Origin: Chondrilla cf. caribensis
Taxonomy: Eukaryota > Porifera > Demospongiae > Chondrillida > Chondrillidae
DNA length: 64,000 nt
Assembly: GCA_964020155.1 (NCBI GenBank)
Contig: OZ026548.1
Coordinates: 4,063,897-4,127,896, forward strand
Direction: 5' to 3'
This document shows, piece by piece, positions 1 to 12,489 of this stretch. The notes beneath the pieces were generated by a model. That model was not told the origin of the DNA and ran no database searches. It worked only from the letters and a program-made list of their open reading frames with translations. The position numbers and the translations under genes were made by a program. Every line of letters begins with the position of its first letter. Position 1 is the stretch's first letter.

Positions 1-286
1 GCATGCGTGTGTACAGTTTGCATGTATGTGTGAATGTGTGCATTTCTGTGTGTGTACTGTGCATGATTGCACAGTACACACACAGAAATGCACATGTCAC
101 TTAGATGTGTACATACGTACATGTACATGTGTACTATTTTGGGTATGAGTGTCTGTGTGTGTTCATGCAAAATATGTTCACAGTTTGTATATGCATGTAT
201 GCACAGTTTGAATTATCTGCTGTGTATGTGCATACTGTACATCAATGGAGTAGTGTTTGTGTTACACATGATCTCTCATCGTCTAG

Positions 287-487
287 TTACGAGGATCAGA
301 ATAGTCATGAGAGCAATGGTTTCAATGGCAAGCCTCCTCCTAGACTGTTTTGTGATATTTGTGATGTGTTTGATCAGCATGACACCGATGACTGCCCACT
401 ACAAGCTAGTGACTTTGATGAACTAGCAGCACATTCCCAGCATCATGGAGAAAGGCAGGCAGAGAGACCTTATTGTGAAACATGCGA

Positions 488-554
<67 letters not shown>

Positions 555-555
555 G

Positions 556-609
<54 letters not shown>

Positions 610-611
610 TG

Positions 612-673
<62 letters not shown>

Positions 674-675
674 TG

Positions 676-742
<67 letters not shown>

Positions 743-813
743 TATGTTGTTGTTGTATGTGTGTTGTTTTTGTGTGTGTGTGTGTACATATGTTGTTGTT
801 GTTGTATGTGTGT

Positions 814-888
<75 letters not shown>

Positions 889-1483
889 ACGCACATTCGC
901 TATTGAGTCACATGTACAGTATAGCTATACAATAACTATCAACCTAACCATAGTGTACCTACAGTATGTACATACATATACAGTTGCCTATCAAAACCCT
1001 CTTTCTCCTGTTTGCAGCATTTGGACACCCCACAGAGGAATGCCCATACGATGCAGTAAGTGATTTCCCTGTACGTGTTAGATTGTTACCCTCCATTGTG
1101 TCAAGTTGGTGAGCACTGTATTTGTAGACTGTACACCATAGCTTATTTTAGTGTGTGTACATACAATGCAACCATGAAGGATAGGATCAAAACCAATATC
1201 AAGTACGTACCTCCGATAAGATTACAGGTTTGGTGTAAAACACAATGAGACCTCACAGTCACCCTTGATCCTTCACTCTACCTGTCATTATTACGAGTTT
1301 GCTGTGGCTACTAATTGAATTTTTGTGTATGTGACTACACCTGTACCCACAAGATGTGTTATTATAAAAACCCTGTTGTAAAGAGGTTTGGCTGTACTTG
1401 CCGAAGCAGTTGGACCGTATGATGTACTCCAGTTACTACTTCACTGCAATTGTTCCGCTCTCTTCTCTCTGCAGACTTACTGA
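287..1483 (+). CDS. CLIP1: CLIP-170-like protein, C-terminal zinc-knuckle exons (gene runs in from the left)
   Basis: Three exons are visible: 287-489, 1018-1055 and 1475-1483. The first encodes two CCHC-type zinc-knuckle halves (CDICDVFDQHDTDDCP and CETCE) and the second completes the last knuckle (FGHPTEECPYDA). This is the metal-binding tail of CLIP-170 proteins, which track growing microtubule plus ends, bind dynactin p150 and fold back on the N-terminal CAP-Gly domains. The splice phases join (phase 1 then 0), and the last exon adds only Thr-Tyr before TGA. The chain therefore ends in DATY, comparable to the aromatic C-terminus (ETF) of vertebrate CLIP-170 and EEY-type tails. The CAP-Gly domains and coiled coil lie outside the window. 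The first donor opens directly into a (GT)n tract. CLIP1 versus CLIP2-type ancestry is not resolved, but the zinc knuckles favour CLIP1. Confidence 0.8.
490..890. repeat. (GT)n compound microsatellite in CLIP intron
   Basis: Almost uninterrupted GT dinucleotides, broken by short TTGTTTTG, TATTGTTG and TACATATG segments. It begins at the exon's 5' splice site. Long open frames of alternating Cys-Val or Thr-His here are artefacts of the repeat. Confidence 0.98.
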
Positions 1484-2219
1484 GAGCGTTTCAGCCTGTG
1501 TGCGTGCGTGTGTGTCCCTGCAAAATGATCCACAAATTGTTTTGTAGAATAACCCGTGATATAATTATTGTGTGGTACACTTATACTGTCTGTACAATTA
1601 TTGTGTTATATTCGATTGAAAATAATTCAACAGATCTAGGTCATGATCATTTTTAAATTTACTTGTAGTTTCACATGTACTATTGACATTATCAAAGCTT
1701 ATTTAATCATAAATTGTATTAATCAGTAGTAAATTAAGATATCATTAATTTAAATCATGGACATAAACTATGTGTTATACAGTATTATACTGTACTTATA
1801 TATATTGATATTGCATGGGTGAATAATGCATCCATTATATTATATATTGCATGATGAATTCAAATTACAAATGGAATTGTATATAATAATAATACATATT
1901 GTATAGTGAAACCTCTATTAAAGGACATTGAATAAATGTGACACAATAGAAATTACGTATACCTCTTTAACTTACAGAGGACACTTTCCAAGGCACCAAC
2001 AATTGACGGACTATCCCATAGTGTTAATATTTTTCACCTCTGAAGAGTGGAAACCTCTTTGTATTGAACAGAATTAATGGCTGCATAATTATGTGGTCTC
2101 ATTGCGTCCATTATTAATCTTTTGTGTATATATAATATACGTGTCAATAAGGGTGGAGCTTATATTGTGACGTCATCAGTCATCTCTTTGAACGTTGCCA
2201 AATACAACGAGGACATACG
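1484..2219. other. AT-rich intergenic spacer (CLIP 3' UTR and GST upstream region)
   Basis: No coding signal. A degenerate element at about 1907-2085 starts TAGTGAAACCTCTATTA and resembles the ends of the CAGTGGAACC-type inverted-repeat elements found elsewhere in the window. The GST start codon follows at 2220. No convincing TATA box was identified. Confidence 0.6.
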
Positions 2220-3275
2220 ATGGCAAACTACAAGTTGTACTTTTTTCCTGTTCGTGGAAGTCTAAGAGGCGAGCTTATTCGATTCCTCTTCGCCCAAGCA
2301 GGAGTAGATTACGAAGATATTCGCATTAAGAATGAAGATTGGGAAAAGACATACAAAGAGAGTGAGTTTCATAACCTTCGATCAGTAGGACTGTACGCAT
2401 CCTTATTAGTCTCTATGGTCTGGCCTGCTACGATCGTCCCACCAAGCGCCCTGGGCGAGGAAAGGGAGGGACGACCGTCTTTCACACCGGAGGCGTTTAG
2501 AAAGACGGTCGTAGCAGGCCAGACTAGAGTTACCTGGGATCACTTGCTTTGTAGAGTCTCCATTCGGTTGCATGCCTTATTTGGAAGAGGACGGTAAGCC
2601 CCTCTCTGGAAGCTTCGTCTGCGCTCGGTATTTGGCTGAGAAGTACGGTTAGTCCTAACTGGTCTCGTCGGGGGGATTCGCCTGTTAGTGAATACCCCAC
2701 GTTTCCTTTCTAAAGGTCTTGCTGGAGATGATGCATTCCAGAATGCAGAAATCGCTAGTGTAGGAGATGCTATCAATGACTTAGGCCAGGACCTTTACAA
2801 GGTGTTTTTCGAAAAGGATGAAAGCAAAAAAGTAACCCTATGATGCATTAAGTGACTGTGTTTGGATTCCCAGTCTCCTGGAGTCTAGTTCTTCAAGATT
2901 GACCGTTTGTTGTGGTACTTGTGTAGGCCGAACTAGCCAAAGACCTGAAGGAAGTCAAACTCCCCATGAGGTTCAAGTACCTCCAAAGACAGGCTGATAA
3001 GTTTGACCAGTATTTCTTTGGTAAGGTGAGTTCCTCATCTTCGTTGTCACTGCCGGATGTTTGATCAATGAAGTGTCGATTGTAATCATTTGTCTTCTTT
3101 GCCCTGCCAGCTCACTTGGGTGGACTTTGCTTTCTTTCTGATCACTGAGGGACTTCTGAAGCAAAACCCAACTGCTATTGATGACTTCCCCAAGCTCAAA
3201 ACTATCATGGCCAAAGTCCCAGAACTGCCCAATATCAAAGCATGGATTGAAAAGAGACCAAAAACTGACTTTTAG
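2220..3275 (+). CDS. Sigma-type glutathione S-transferase / prostaglandin D synthase-like
   Basis: Five exons (2220-2361, 2555-2647, 2716-2831, 2927-3025, 3111-3275) sum to 615 bases, or 204 residues, the normal size of a cytosolic GST. All splice phases agree. The N-terminal thioredoxin-like domain begins [19 protein letters not shown], with the catalytic-type Tyr near residue 7 and [17 protein letters not shown] forming helix 1. Exon 2 gives the cis-Pro and glutathione-binding segment ([11 protein letters not shown], then [14 protein letters not shown]). The C-terminal helical domain ends with LTWVDFAFF and the family-typical [11 protein letters not shown]. Such enzymes conjugate glutathione to electrophiles or isomerise prostaglandin H2, and substrate cannot be told from sequence. 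A small foldback element sits in intron 1. A polyadenylation signal follows at 3394. Confidence 0.92.
2419..2523. mobile_element. Small foldback (MITE-like) element in GST intron 1
   Basis: Near-perfect inverted arms at 2419-2438 (TCTGGCCTGCTACGATCGTC) and 2504-2523 enclose about 65 bases. The element is more GC-rich than the surrounding intron. It has no coding capacity and would form a strong hairpin in the pre-mRNA. Confidence 0.6.
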
Positions 3276-3393
3276 TTCACCTACTCAACCTTGGGACCAG
3301 TACAAGAGGGCAGTATTGCAGCAGATTTGTCGGATATGTATGATCAAATCATCTTAATTATAATTGTGATTACCCAACATGTAGTGCTAACAC

Positions 3394-3399
3394 AATAAA
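3394..3399 (+). terminator. Polyadenylation signal of the GST gene
   Basis: AATAAA lies about 120 bases after the GST stop codon, a suitable 3' UTR position. Confidence 0.6.
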
Positions 3400-3550
3400 G
3401 ATCTATACCAGTAGCCTAGGAGTGAAGTGTAGGAGTGGTCTGCATGCATGGGAGTGATTTGCTAGCATGCAAAAATATTCACAGCTATTACAGTAACTAT
3501 GACGTGATCACGTGTTCTTATAAGTGCAAGGGTGGGTTAGTTTCAGAAGG

Positions 3551-3766
3551 ATGCCAAGTTACAAGTTGTACTACTGTCCTATTTACGAAAGAGGTGAGCT
3601 TATTCGATTCCTTTTCGCCCAAGCAGGAGTAGATTACGAAGATATTCGCATTAAGGGTGAAGATTGGGAAAAGACATACAAAGAGAGTATCATGGCCAAA
3701 GTCCCAGAACTGCCCAACATCAAAGCATGGATTGAAAAGAGACCAAAAACTGACTTTAACTATTAA
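3551..3766 (+). pseudogene. Internally deleted GST copy (exon 1 fused in frame to the end of exon 5)
   Basis: An open frame of 71 codons starts MPSYKLYYCPIYERGELIRF. It is nearly identical to exon 1 of the adjacent GST up to KTYKES, then continues directly as [19 protein letters not shown] from the last exon, ending NY plus TAA. The junction does not fall on splice sites. It keeps the first G of parental intron 1 and enters in the middle of parental exon 5, so it looks like a genomic deletion within a duplicated gene, not a processed copy. The product would keep the first part of the thioredoxin fold and the C-terminal tail but lack the rest of the glutathione site and most of the helical domain, so GST activity is unlikely. 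The intact frame leaves room for a translated micro-protein. Some upstream exon could be missing from this reading. Confidence 0.75.
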
Positions 3767-3956
3767 ATTTTGTATTGTTATTAGGAAGCAATATAAAGTG
3801 GACATTGAATGCTATATAGCAGGACACGAGTACAATGCAGTTCTGAAATACATGTTGCAATGTTCCACCATAATATATCGACATTGTATACTTACAAGTG
3901 TTAATGGATACTCGAGTACTCGCGTGTGTACAGTTTTAATTTAATTCCAAAGTAAT

Positions 3957-6900
3957 ATGGCTGCCAGTACAGGTGGTCAATCTGCTGTTGGGCAATTCGA
4001 TCACTTGTCGGGTGGAAGGCTAGACGTTGGCAAAGTGAGACAGATCGCAACTTATAGGATAGAGAAATGTCTTTCGGAATTGGATGGCACGAAGGTACGT
4101 ATGTATACGTAATGAAGCCAACCTACGTGTGCGTTCTGTAGAGGGGTACCGATACTGAAAATTTAATGTCCCCAGACTGTACAGGCCATTTCTGTTCGTA
4201 GATGCCCCACTGACAAGTATGTTAGTATATATTAACCGTGTGTGTGTATATCTGTGGTCTCATAATTGACATTTGATATGCAGCACGCCATTTCACTCCT
4301 ATATATCGTACACCGTACACAGTGCAACTTGCTCAGTAAGTACCCTGGTTAGTACACACTCCTGGTTAATACACACCTCACTCAGTCCCTAACTCATGCA
4401 AAGTATTCCAACCAGTACACCTGGTTTACACACACTCCTGGTAAGTACGTTAATACATGCTCCTTGTTAGTGCATACTCTTGGTTGACACACACACTCCT
4501 CTCAGAGTTTAATCTATGTATACACACATGTATTTGACTATACAGGTTCCCACCCATGCATTTTGTGTGTTTGCTTCACTATGTAGCTGGTCATTTGGGA
4601 CGTGAGTGTACTTTCCAAGATGAACTTGATCGTGGAGCCTCAGTTTCTGAGGGACCACAACGTGTCCAAGATGAACCAGCTCCCACAGGTTGACTACAGG
4701 TGTGACGTCAATTACTTTGTGTACTTTGTTAGTCCAACCAAGCAAGTGGTGGACCAGGTGGCAGATTCAGTCAGGTATGTGTATGCACGGATATACAGTC
4801 CCTATATGGTGAAAATCCTCTCTGTGGACTTAGAGGGTAACCTTGATACCCTGACTTCTCCAATGTATGGCCCATGTCTGGGGTCTATGTACGTATCTCC
4901 AATGTACATATATACTTGTGTGTACTATGATATCGCTTATGTTAACACATACTCTCATGTATGCATGTGTAGGTCACTGCATGCAGCTAACCATGACAGA
5001 AAGGTAAAGGTTGCTTTGTACTTTATACCGCGTCAACAGAAGATGGTGGATCTCCTACTGACAGTGAGTAATTCTTTAACAATGGGAATTGTATGTTTGT
5101 GTACTGTACTATGATGGTTCACTGTACGTACGGTGGTGTACTGTACATATGTATGTACTGTACGTACTGTGGTGTACTGTACGTACTGTGGTATACTGTA
5201 TGTATGGTGGTTTACTGTATGCATGGTGGTGTACTGTACATATGGTTGTGTACATGTTGTTGTGTACTGTACATCTGCATTATGAACACTTCTTCTTCAG
5301 GGAATGCTTATCAGTATTTGTGTTGTTTTGCAATTTTCCACAGAAACCTGAACTCTCCGGAATGTTTGATGTTATCGACGATTTGGATTTTTATTTGTAT
5401 CCTTTGGAAAATGACTTGATGACACTTGCAATGGATTCCGCTTTTTCAGTGAGTCCCTCACATTTAGCTGTGTGACACTGTTGACATACAGTATATGTAC
5501 GGTAGGTACTGGTTACACATGCACACCGTATACGTAGTTTGTGAGTGGATGATAAGTTTTAGTTTATATCTACAATGTAAGGTGGGTGCGGAGAGCAAAG
5601 TGTGTAGCTCCACCTTATCGTCAATGAGTGGAATACTGTACAATGCCATTCAGCATCTGTGGTGCAGACATGCATACTGTTATGGTGTTTGTGTTATACG
5701 TCTGTTGTGCGGTTTCTGGGAAGTCCCCTCACAGCCCCAGTACACCTGAACGTGTCTCCCGAGGGTGTCTTCACACACAGCAGTATTCTCAGCGTAGACA
5801 CCTGTTAACACACTCATTGAGTGTACTCTCCTATACACAGTACTGGTATTGATGGTGTGTGTACTCCTCCACACCTTCATTCATGGTGCTAGTACTGATA
5901 GTGTGTATCATCCCCCTGTAGGATCTATATCTGGACAAGGATCCATCTCCTTTGTACAATGTGGCTCGATCACTGATGGATATTCAGTCTGTGTTCGGAC
6001 CGATCCCTCAGATAGTGGGAAAGGGTCACGGTGCTGCTGTGAGTTACCAGGCGGTGTGCGCTGCATGCGTGCATGCCAGCCACTGTCTTTTGAGCCTACA
6101 ACCACCCTGCTGTGACTCTGGTACCTACTTATGTAGGTATGACACAATGTAATTGAGAACATCAATTGATGCTGTTCTAAGTGTAGTGTATGACCATGTA
6201 TCCAGTACTCTGTGTACAGTATATGGACCTATTCACCATGAGGTTCACTCGTGGCAATGCTGAACAATTTCATTTTCATTTTTGACCACTTTCATTTTAT
6301 TTGTGCTACATTTTGTGTTGTTTCAATGATGTACATTGACCTGTGTCCCTCCATCATCCATGTTGACCTGTGTCCCTTCATCATCCATGTTGACCTGTGT
6401 CCCTCCATCATCCATGTTGACCTGTGTCCTTCATCATCCATGTTGACCTGTGTCCCTTCATCATCCATGTTGACCTGTGTCCCTTCATCATCCATGTTGA
6501 CCTGTACCCCTTCATCATCCATGTCGACCTGTGTCCCTTCATCATCCATGTTAACCTGTGTCCCTTCATCATCCATGTCGACCTGTGTCCCTTCATCATC
6601 CATGTTGACCTGTGTCCCTTCATCATCCATGTTGACCTGTGTCCCTTCATCATCCATGTTGACCTGTGTCCCTTCATCATCCATGTTGACCTGTGTCCCT
6701 CCATCATCCATGTTGACCTGTGTCCCTTCATCATCCATGTTGACCTGTTTTCCTTCAATCATCATTAACCTACACATCCTCCATCAATGTACATTCAGCA
6801 CGGTATCAATATTCTCTTGTCTCTCTCAATTTGACTCTGAACTGATTTTTCTCATTGCTCAGAGAGTTGTTGAGATAATGGGTCAGTTGAAGGAGCGTCT

Positions 6901-9900
6901 GTATCCCGGAGGGCGTATTCCAAGCGACTCTGTACCGCAGATATCCTCGGTCATTCTGGTGGACAGGTCTGTGGACTTCATGACACCTCTCTTCACTCAG
7001 TTGACACTCGAGGGACTCATTGACTCCATATACGGCATTGAGAGTAGTAAGTACCCACTCACTACATAGGTCACATGATGATCACATGATTGAAATCCCT
7101 GTTTCCTTTAAACCATGTGTCATCACCCACCCATATACATACATGCAGTCAAAACTTTTCCATTGAAAGATTATATTAATATAAAAAACAATTTGTTATC
7201 CTTGTTAGCGTACAGTGTATGTGTATATTTGTGTAATGTCATTATGTTGGACATACTGGTATTTTGGTACATGTACAAAAGTACACGTGTACGTGCGTAC
7301 GTGTGTGTGGTATATTGTGTGTATCAACATTATTGTTTCACTGTTTAATGCAGAACTCCTGCACATGCAGTGCATACTGTTTGTGCAGAGTTCAAACTTT
7401 AACTTTTGCTACTACTGGTATGTATGTATGTATTGTACTCGTCAACCATTTTTGTATGTATGTATGTATTAGTTGTACATACATATACACATATGTATAT
7501 CCAGTTGTCTTTGGGTGCATATTACATATATAGACTTGTAGTATGCATTGGTTTGGTCCAATGCCTTCTATGGTTTACATAATATGTATTCCCAAACCCT
7601 TACAGTGGTTGGATGGAAATATCTCTGGTGACACTCCACTCACACCAGCAAATAAGCCGTATGTAGGTCATTGCTTACATTTTACTTATATTTCTTTCCC
7701 CTTGTCCGTCCATCAGACATGGCTGTTTTCCCTTCGGAGACCTTCTCTGAGGAAGTGAAGAAGGCTCTCAGTAATCTGTACAATGAACAGAAGAGAGAGT
7801 GTAAGATCAGATTGTGTGCTAAGGACGACCTCTACACTCGCATACGAGATCTCCACATACAAGCCATTGGACCCTACATCAAGAAAGAACTGGCAGAGTT
7901 GGCTGACTATTTTCACGTGAGTGACCTGACATAGCAGGGGGCTTATAGTCACGGCAATGGATCTCGTATCACTCGTTTGGTCGCAGATGAATCCTCGTGC
8001 TATGTCCATTCCAGAGATGAAGGAGTATGCCCAGGAGCTGCCTCATCGGATACAAGCCAAACAACAACTCAGCAAATGTGAGAACCCTCCCACTACGTCT
8101 CGTACAGTCTCAGGAATGAAAGTGTATTACATACATATGCACATGTACATGTATGTCTATGTATGAACATACTATATTGTATTCAAAAGTACAGTACAGT
8201 GAATTCTTGTTAATCCACCACCGCTTTATCTGCCAAACCTTTTAATCCACCACAATTTCCCAGTACCAATATAATGTACAAGTACCAATGAATATCCAGT
8301 TAATCTGCCAAACTTGTTAATCCAACATATTCTTTGAAAACGAATTGTGGCTGAGTAACGAGTATTCATTGTATATACATCCTATAATAGTGTACATGTA
8401 TCTCTATATTATCACATTATTGTAAGTGGATGTGCATTATATGTGTTGAGACTACTGTACTACTTATTCTATCTCTTCTGACCGAATGTAGACAGTACAA
8501 TTGGTGTTCTAGTGAGACAGTGCACACAAGAGGAGTCCTTCCTGGACCTGGTCTTCGCTGAGCAAGGTTATCTGTTATCAGTTATTGTTATCAGTGGATC
8601 ACTGTAGTTGTCCTTGAAGACATAGGACTTTGAGCTGTGAACTGTTCCTTCCCAAATTATAGGAATTTTACCATGATTGGAATTATGTCGTTTTACCTTA
8701 TATCACATTGTATGCATGTATGCTGTATGCCATGTATATTGTTTATTGTACATACTGTGCAGATCTGAGAATGGGGGATTCTGGGGACAAACCCCTGCCA
8801 TACATTGAAGCCTGTATTGTTCGAAGAGACCCTATTAGCAAGGTGTGGTGGGCGTGTCTGATGGGTGTGTTTCATGGTTGTGTCACTAAGTGTGCATGTG
8901 TGTGTTTCAACATCACATGATGAACAGTATGTATGTATGTCATGAAGGGACGATCGTGGTTGGCTGTTGTTCATTGTAAAATCAGTATCCATAATTCCAA
9001 CCAAAAAATTGAATAAAAGTTGTCGTTTCGGCTACTATACTGTAACCTTTATCAGAACATGCAAACAAATACAGAAATAGTTACTTAAATAGAAGTTTGT
9101 AGGGGGAGAGTTTCGAGCTTGCGCTTGGGATGACATCATGATGGATGTCGCTTTAATAGTGGTTTCCAGCAATCCGCGATGGTTTTCCCCTGATCTCTGT
9201 TGAGAAGTGTGTTGGCCTCTGCAAGTGAAATGTGCCTAGCTTCTTTACAAGCAGGGTGGAATTGTGCTTGGCCTGGTCCAGGATGGATGTGTTGTCCCAG
9301 TCGGGGTGATGGTGTTCATTCCAGGCATGTTCTGCTATGGCAAACCTCTCAGTTTCCCCTCGTTTTGTAGCTGCATGGTGTTCTTTACCATGTACAGTAT
9401 GTACGTATCTCATTAAACCTCAGGTGTTGCGACTGATCTGCATTCACTCGCTGGCTAACAATGGATTGAGGCCAAAACTACTCGAGCTCTATGAGAAAGA
9501 AATACTTCATGTACGTATGTTGGTGATGTACGTATATTGGTGATGTACGTATGTTGGTCATGTACGTATGTTGGTCATGTACGTATGTTGGTGATGTACG
9601 TATGTTGGTGATGTACGTATGTTGGTCATGTACGTATGTTGGTCGTGTACATATGTTGGTGATGTATGTATGTTGGTGATGTACGTATGTTGGTGATGTA
9701 TGTATGTTGATGATGTACGTATGTTGGTGATGTACGTATGTTGGTGATGTACGTATGTTGGTGATGTATGTATGTTGATGATGTACGTATGTTGATGATG
9801 TACGTATGTTGGTGATGTATGTATGTTGGTGATGTACGTATGATGGTGATGTACAAATGCATTTGTACGTATGTACAAGTGTTATACGTACTCTGTGCCT

Positions 9901-12246
9901 GGATTACATGTAACGTGTTTAAACATAAATTTCACATTTTGTGCATGCTATAATTTTAAACACACACATACACACACATGCGCACACGCACACACATGTA
10001 AACACACATGTACACACATGTACACACGCACACACACATACAAACACACATGCACACACATGTACACACGCACACAGACACACACACATGACTCATGACA
10101 CACAAATAGCCCCCACACACATAACACCCACACACACAACACCCACACACACAACACTACCACACACACACCTGCATATTATATGTACACACATCATATG
10201 TATACACATTAATAAGAAATCACATATTAATATCTTACTATACCCATAACATCCTTATACGTATATTGCTTCGATCTGTGAAGGCTTATGGGTACCAATA
10301 CTTCATGGCTCTTGTTGCCCTGAGAAAGGCAGGACTACTCACTATTCAAGAAAGTAAAACTTTCCCACAAGTGAAGAAACAATTCAAGCTGTTCCAGGAC
10401 ACCGGAGATCAGGTGAAGAAGTACTCTAGTCTCCACTCTAATAACATTGGGCTGTGACTTCTCATATATACATAATATGGGTGTAATATGTACATATGTA
10501 CTGTACTTTGTATGTACATTAGGTTCTAAATCCCTTATTTCAGGCTATGTATGTACGTATACAGTCCCTATATGACGTGCCATGTAGGTATACATCTTTG
10601 GTGTCATGCAATGTGTATTTGTATATTTATAATACAATTACATGTACGTATGTACATCCGTATGTATACATAGGGTGTAAAGACATACTTGCAGTATGAC
10701 TAATATACGAAGTTAATAATGGACAGTATTTGGACTTTTGTATGCTGTAATTCGGCTTTATCTTGGTTGCTGTATTGCTTTAGAATCCAACTGACATATC
10801 GTATGTGTATTCTGGCTATGCTCCTTTGAGTGTGAGAATTGTGGAAATGTTAACAAAACCTAATGGAGTACGAGAATATGCTGAGGTGTGTGTGTGTGTG
10901 TGTGTGGAGGTGTATGTATGCTTACATTTGTACAAGTGTGTATACAAGTACGTATGTGTATACATGGTACATGCATGTATGTGTACATGTATATTTTGCT
11001 GGTATGCATGTTATTAACAACAGTTATGCAGTCTTTTCTTGATTGTCTACATCAGGCATTGAAGTTGCTTCCAGGTCCCACTGTGGAGCACTACCCAACC
11101 ATCCCACGAGAACTAGCCAAAAACAGTACGTTTGCTGTGTAGTGTGTACATGCACTGCACTAGTCATTCAGAGTTCTGATTCTGGTGGGATGTTTACTAC
11201 GTATATAGAAACAGTATAGTTTTGTATGAAAGGCTACTTCATACAAATGTGTATCTGGCCTAAGTGTGTATGTACGTACATATTATGCATATGTGTCCAC
11301 ACCTGACATATATATGTACAGTATGTACCCCCATACTGCATGCAGGTACAGTATGTGTCCACACTTGACATGTACATGTACTATACCTTATACAGTGGAA
11401 ACTCTTTAAAACAAACTATAAGGGACCCACAAAATTGGTCTTTGTTATCGGATGTTCTTCGTATCAGGATTTGCTTACTATATGTACACTACTACAGCAA
11501 ACCAAATAATGCCCGGAAATTAGTTTGTATTAAGCAGAAATTTGTCTTAAGAGTGTTTGTCTTAATGAGGTTCTACTGTATATGTAAGCGTACGTACGTA
11601 CATACCTAGGTACATGTATAATTCTTGTGCCCTCACAGGATCTGGTGGCAACGACAAACCTGTGGTCCTGGTGTACTTCATTGGCGGATGCACTTATGCT
11701 GAGATTGCAGCTTTGCGATTCCTGGCCTCGCGAAGAGAAGACGGTGAGACTCTTGTCTGTGGTTCACACCCAGTCCAACACCTATTGCACATGAACATGC
11801 ATAGGTCATGTGTCTGTGTTCATCCAGTGTACTGTATGTATGTGTGTACATATTTAATATGCACGTAGTTACTTAGCAATACATAATAATAATTATACGA
11901 ACGTTTGAAATGTGTGTACTGTACATTCCTATACCTGGTATGTACGTAGTTTCTATCTACTGTTTGTACTGTGATAAGTATTGTGCCTTCTTTACTTGGT
12001 GGTTGTGTACTCAATAGTGGTAGTACTTGGAGTACATGTGTAGACATATGTAATGTAAATCGATCATCTATGTCTTGTCTTACCTTCTCGGCTACAGTGG
12101 AACACGATTACATCATCGCTACAACTCATATTTGTAACGGCAGAAGGCTGATCAACTCTTTCTTGTCCAGCGTCCCAAGAAACGAGCATCAGCAAAGAGC
12201 TGCACCCAGGCAACCTGCCCAGAGCAGGTCGAGAGCAAGAAAGTAA
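3957..12246 (+). CDS. VPS33A: VPS33A, Sec1/Munc18-family subunit of HOPS/CORVET
   Basis: About seventeen exons: 3957-4094, 4587-4773, 4973-5063, 5344-5448, 5922-6038, 6863-7046, about 7607-7629, 7717-7916, 7987-8077, 8492-8566, 8763-8842, 9424-9510, 10284-10412, 10784-10885, 11056-11125, 11639-11743 and 12098-12246. Diagnostic segments include [33 protein letters not shown] followed by [28 protein letters not shown] and [16 protein letters not shown]. The last two match VPS33A better than VPS33B. VPS33A clamps SNARE bundles on the HOPS and CORVET tethers that drive late endosome-lysosome and early endosome fusion. Length is roughly 630 residues, slightly longer than the human protein because of a Gly/Ser N-terminus and a basic QSRSRARK tail. 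The junction between the exon ending about 7046 and the short exon near 7607 does not resolve cleanly in phase, so an exon may be missed there. Introns hold minisatellites and a Penelope-like remnant. Confidence 0.93.
4335..4500. repeat. Degenerate tandem repeat in VPS33A intron 1
   Basis: Imperfect repetition of a roughly 20-base unit containing ACTCCTGGTTAGTACACAC. No coding potential. Confidence 0.6.
6333..6765. repeat. 27-bp minisatellite in a VPS33A intron
   Basis: About fifteen tandem copies of a 27-base unit containing CATCATCCATGTTGACCTG. Because 27 is a multiple of three and the unit lacks stops in several frames, it generates spurious open frames on both strands. Confidence 0.95.
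8930..9415 (-). mobile_element. Penelope-like retroelement 3' remnant (GIY-YIG end) in VPS33A intron
   Basis: On the minus strand, 9413-9153 encodes [20 protein letters not shown], then a conserved-looking [21 protein letters not shown]. This is the pattern of the GIY-YIG endonuclease C-terminus of Penelope-like elements (repeated SAIAEHAW, ILD and R/K-rich signature). The 3' sequence at 8980-9150 contains TTTCGGCTACTATAC and TTTATCAG, as in their untranslated ends. No reverse transcriptase is present, so this is a 5'-truncated dead copy inserted antisense to VPS33A. Confidence 0.6.
9515..9855. repeat. 17-bp minisatellite (GTACGTATGTTGGTGAT)n
   Basis: About twenty copies, beginning immediately after the donor of the VPS33A exon ending at 9510. 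The donor GTACGT is itself the first repeat unit. Confidence 0.95.
9960..10195. repeat. (CA)n-rich tract in VPS33A intron
   Basis: Interrupted CACACA and ACACATGT repeats with CCCACACAC blocks. Non-coding. Confidence 0.9.
11391..11582. mobile_element. MITE with ACAGTGGAAACTC / TCTACTGTA ends
   Basis: Terminal inverted similarity: left CAGTGGAAACTC then TTAAAACAAAC, right GTTTGTCTTAATGAGG then TTCTACTG. A second diverged member is at about 16452-16632. It is probably a non-autonomous Tc1/mariner-like or pogo-like element with TA targets. Confidence 0.6.
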
Positions 12247-12489
12247 AATTATCCACCTTGCAATTGTTGACTTTTTCGTACGTATTGAATGTTTGCATTG
12301 TTTGATCAACTAGTAACTACGACTATTGAATGTGTACTATAATAGGTACAATTATCAATTTGCTTACTTTTATAAAGTAATATTACATTTATAGTGATTA
12401 TTATAAATTATAAAATACGTATGTGTACATTTGTAATATGTACTGTACATGTGTATTTACGAATTATATACGTACGTATGTGTAGGTAT

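Noticed and set aside
105..1063. Long frames of Cys-Val or Thr-His repeats across the (GT)n tract
   Set aside because: Pure consequence of the dinucleotide repeat; similar frames occur over every GT/CA tract in the window.
6251..7069. 272-codon plus-strand frame and overlapping minus-strand frames
   Set aside because: Generated by a 27-bp minisatellite; only its last part (6863-7046) is a real VPS33A exon.
9558..9878. Regularly spaced short repeats resembling a CRISPR array
   Set aside because: Contiguous 17-bp units without unique spacers in an animal intron; it is a minisatellite.
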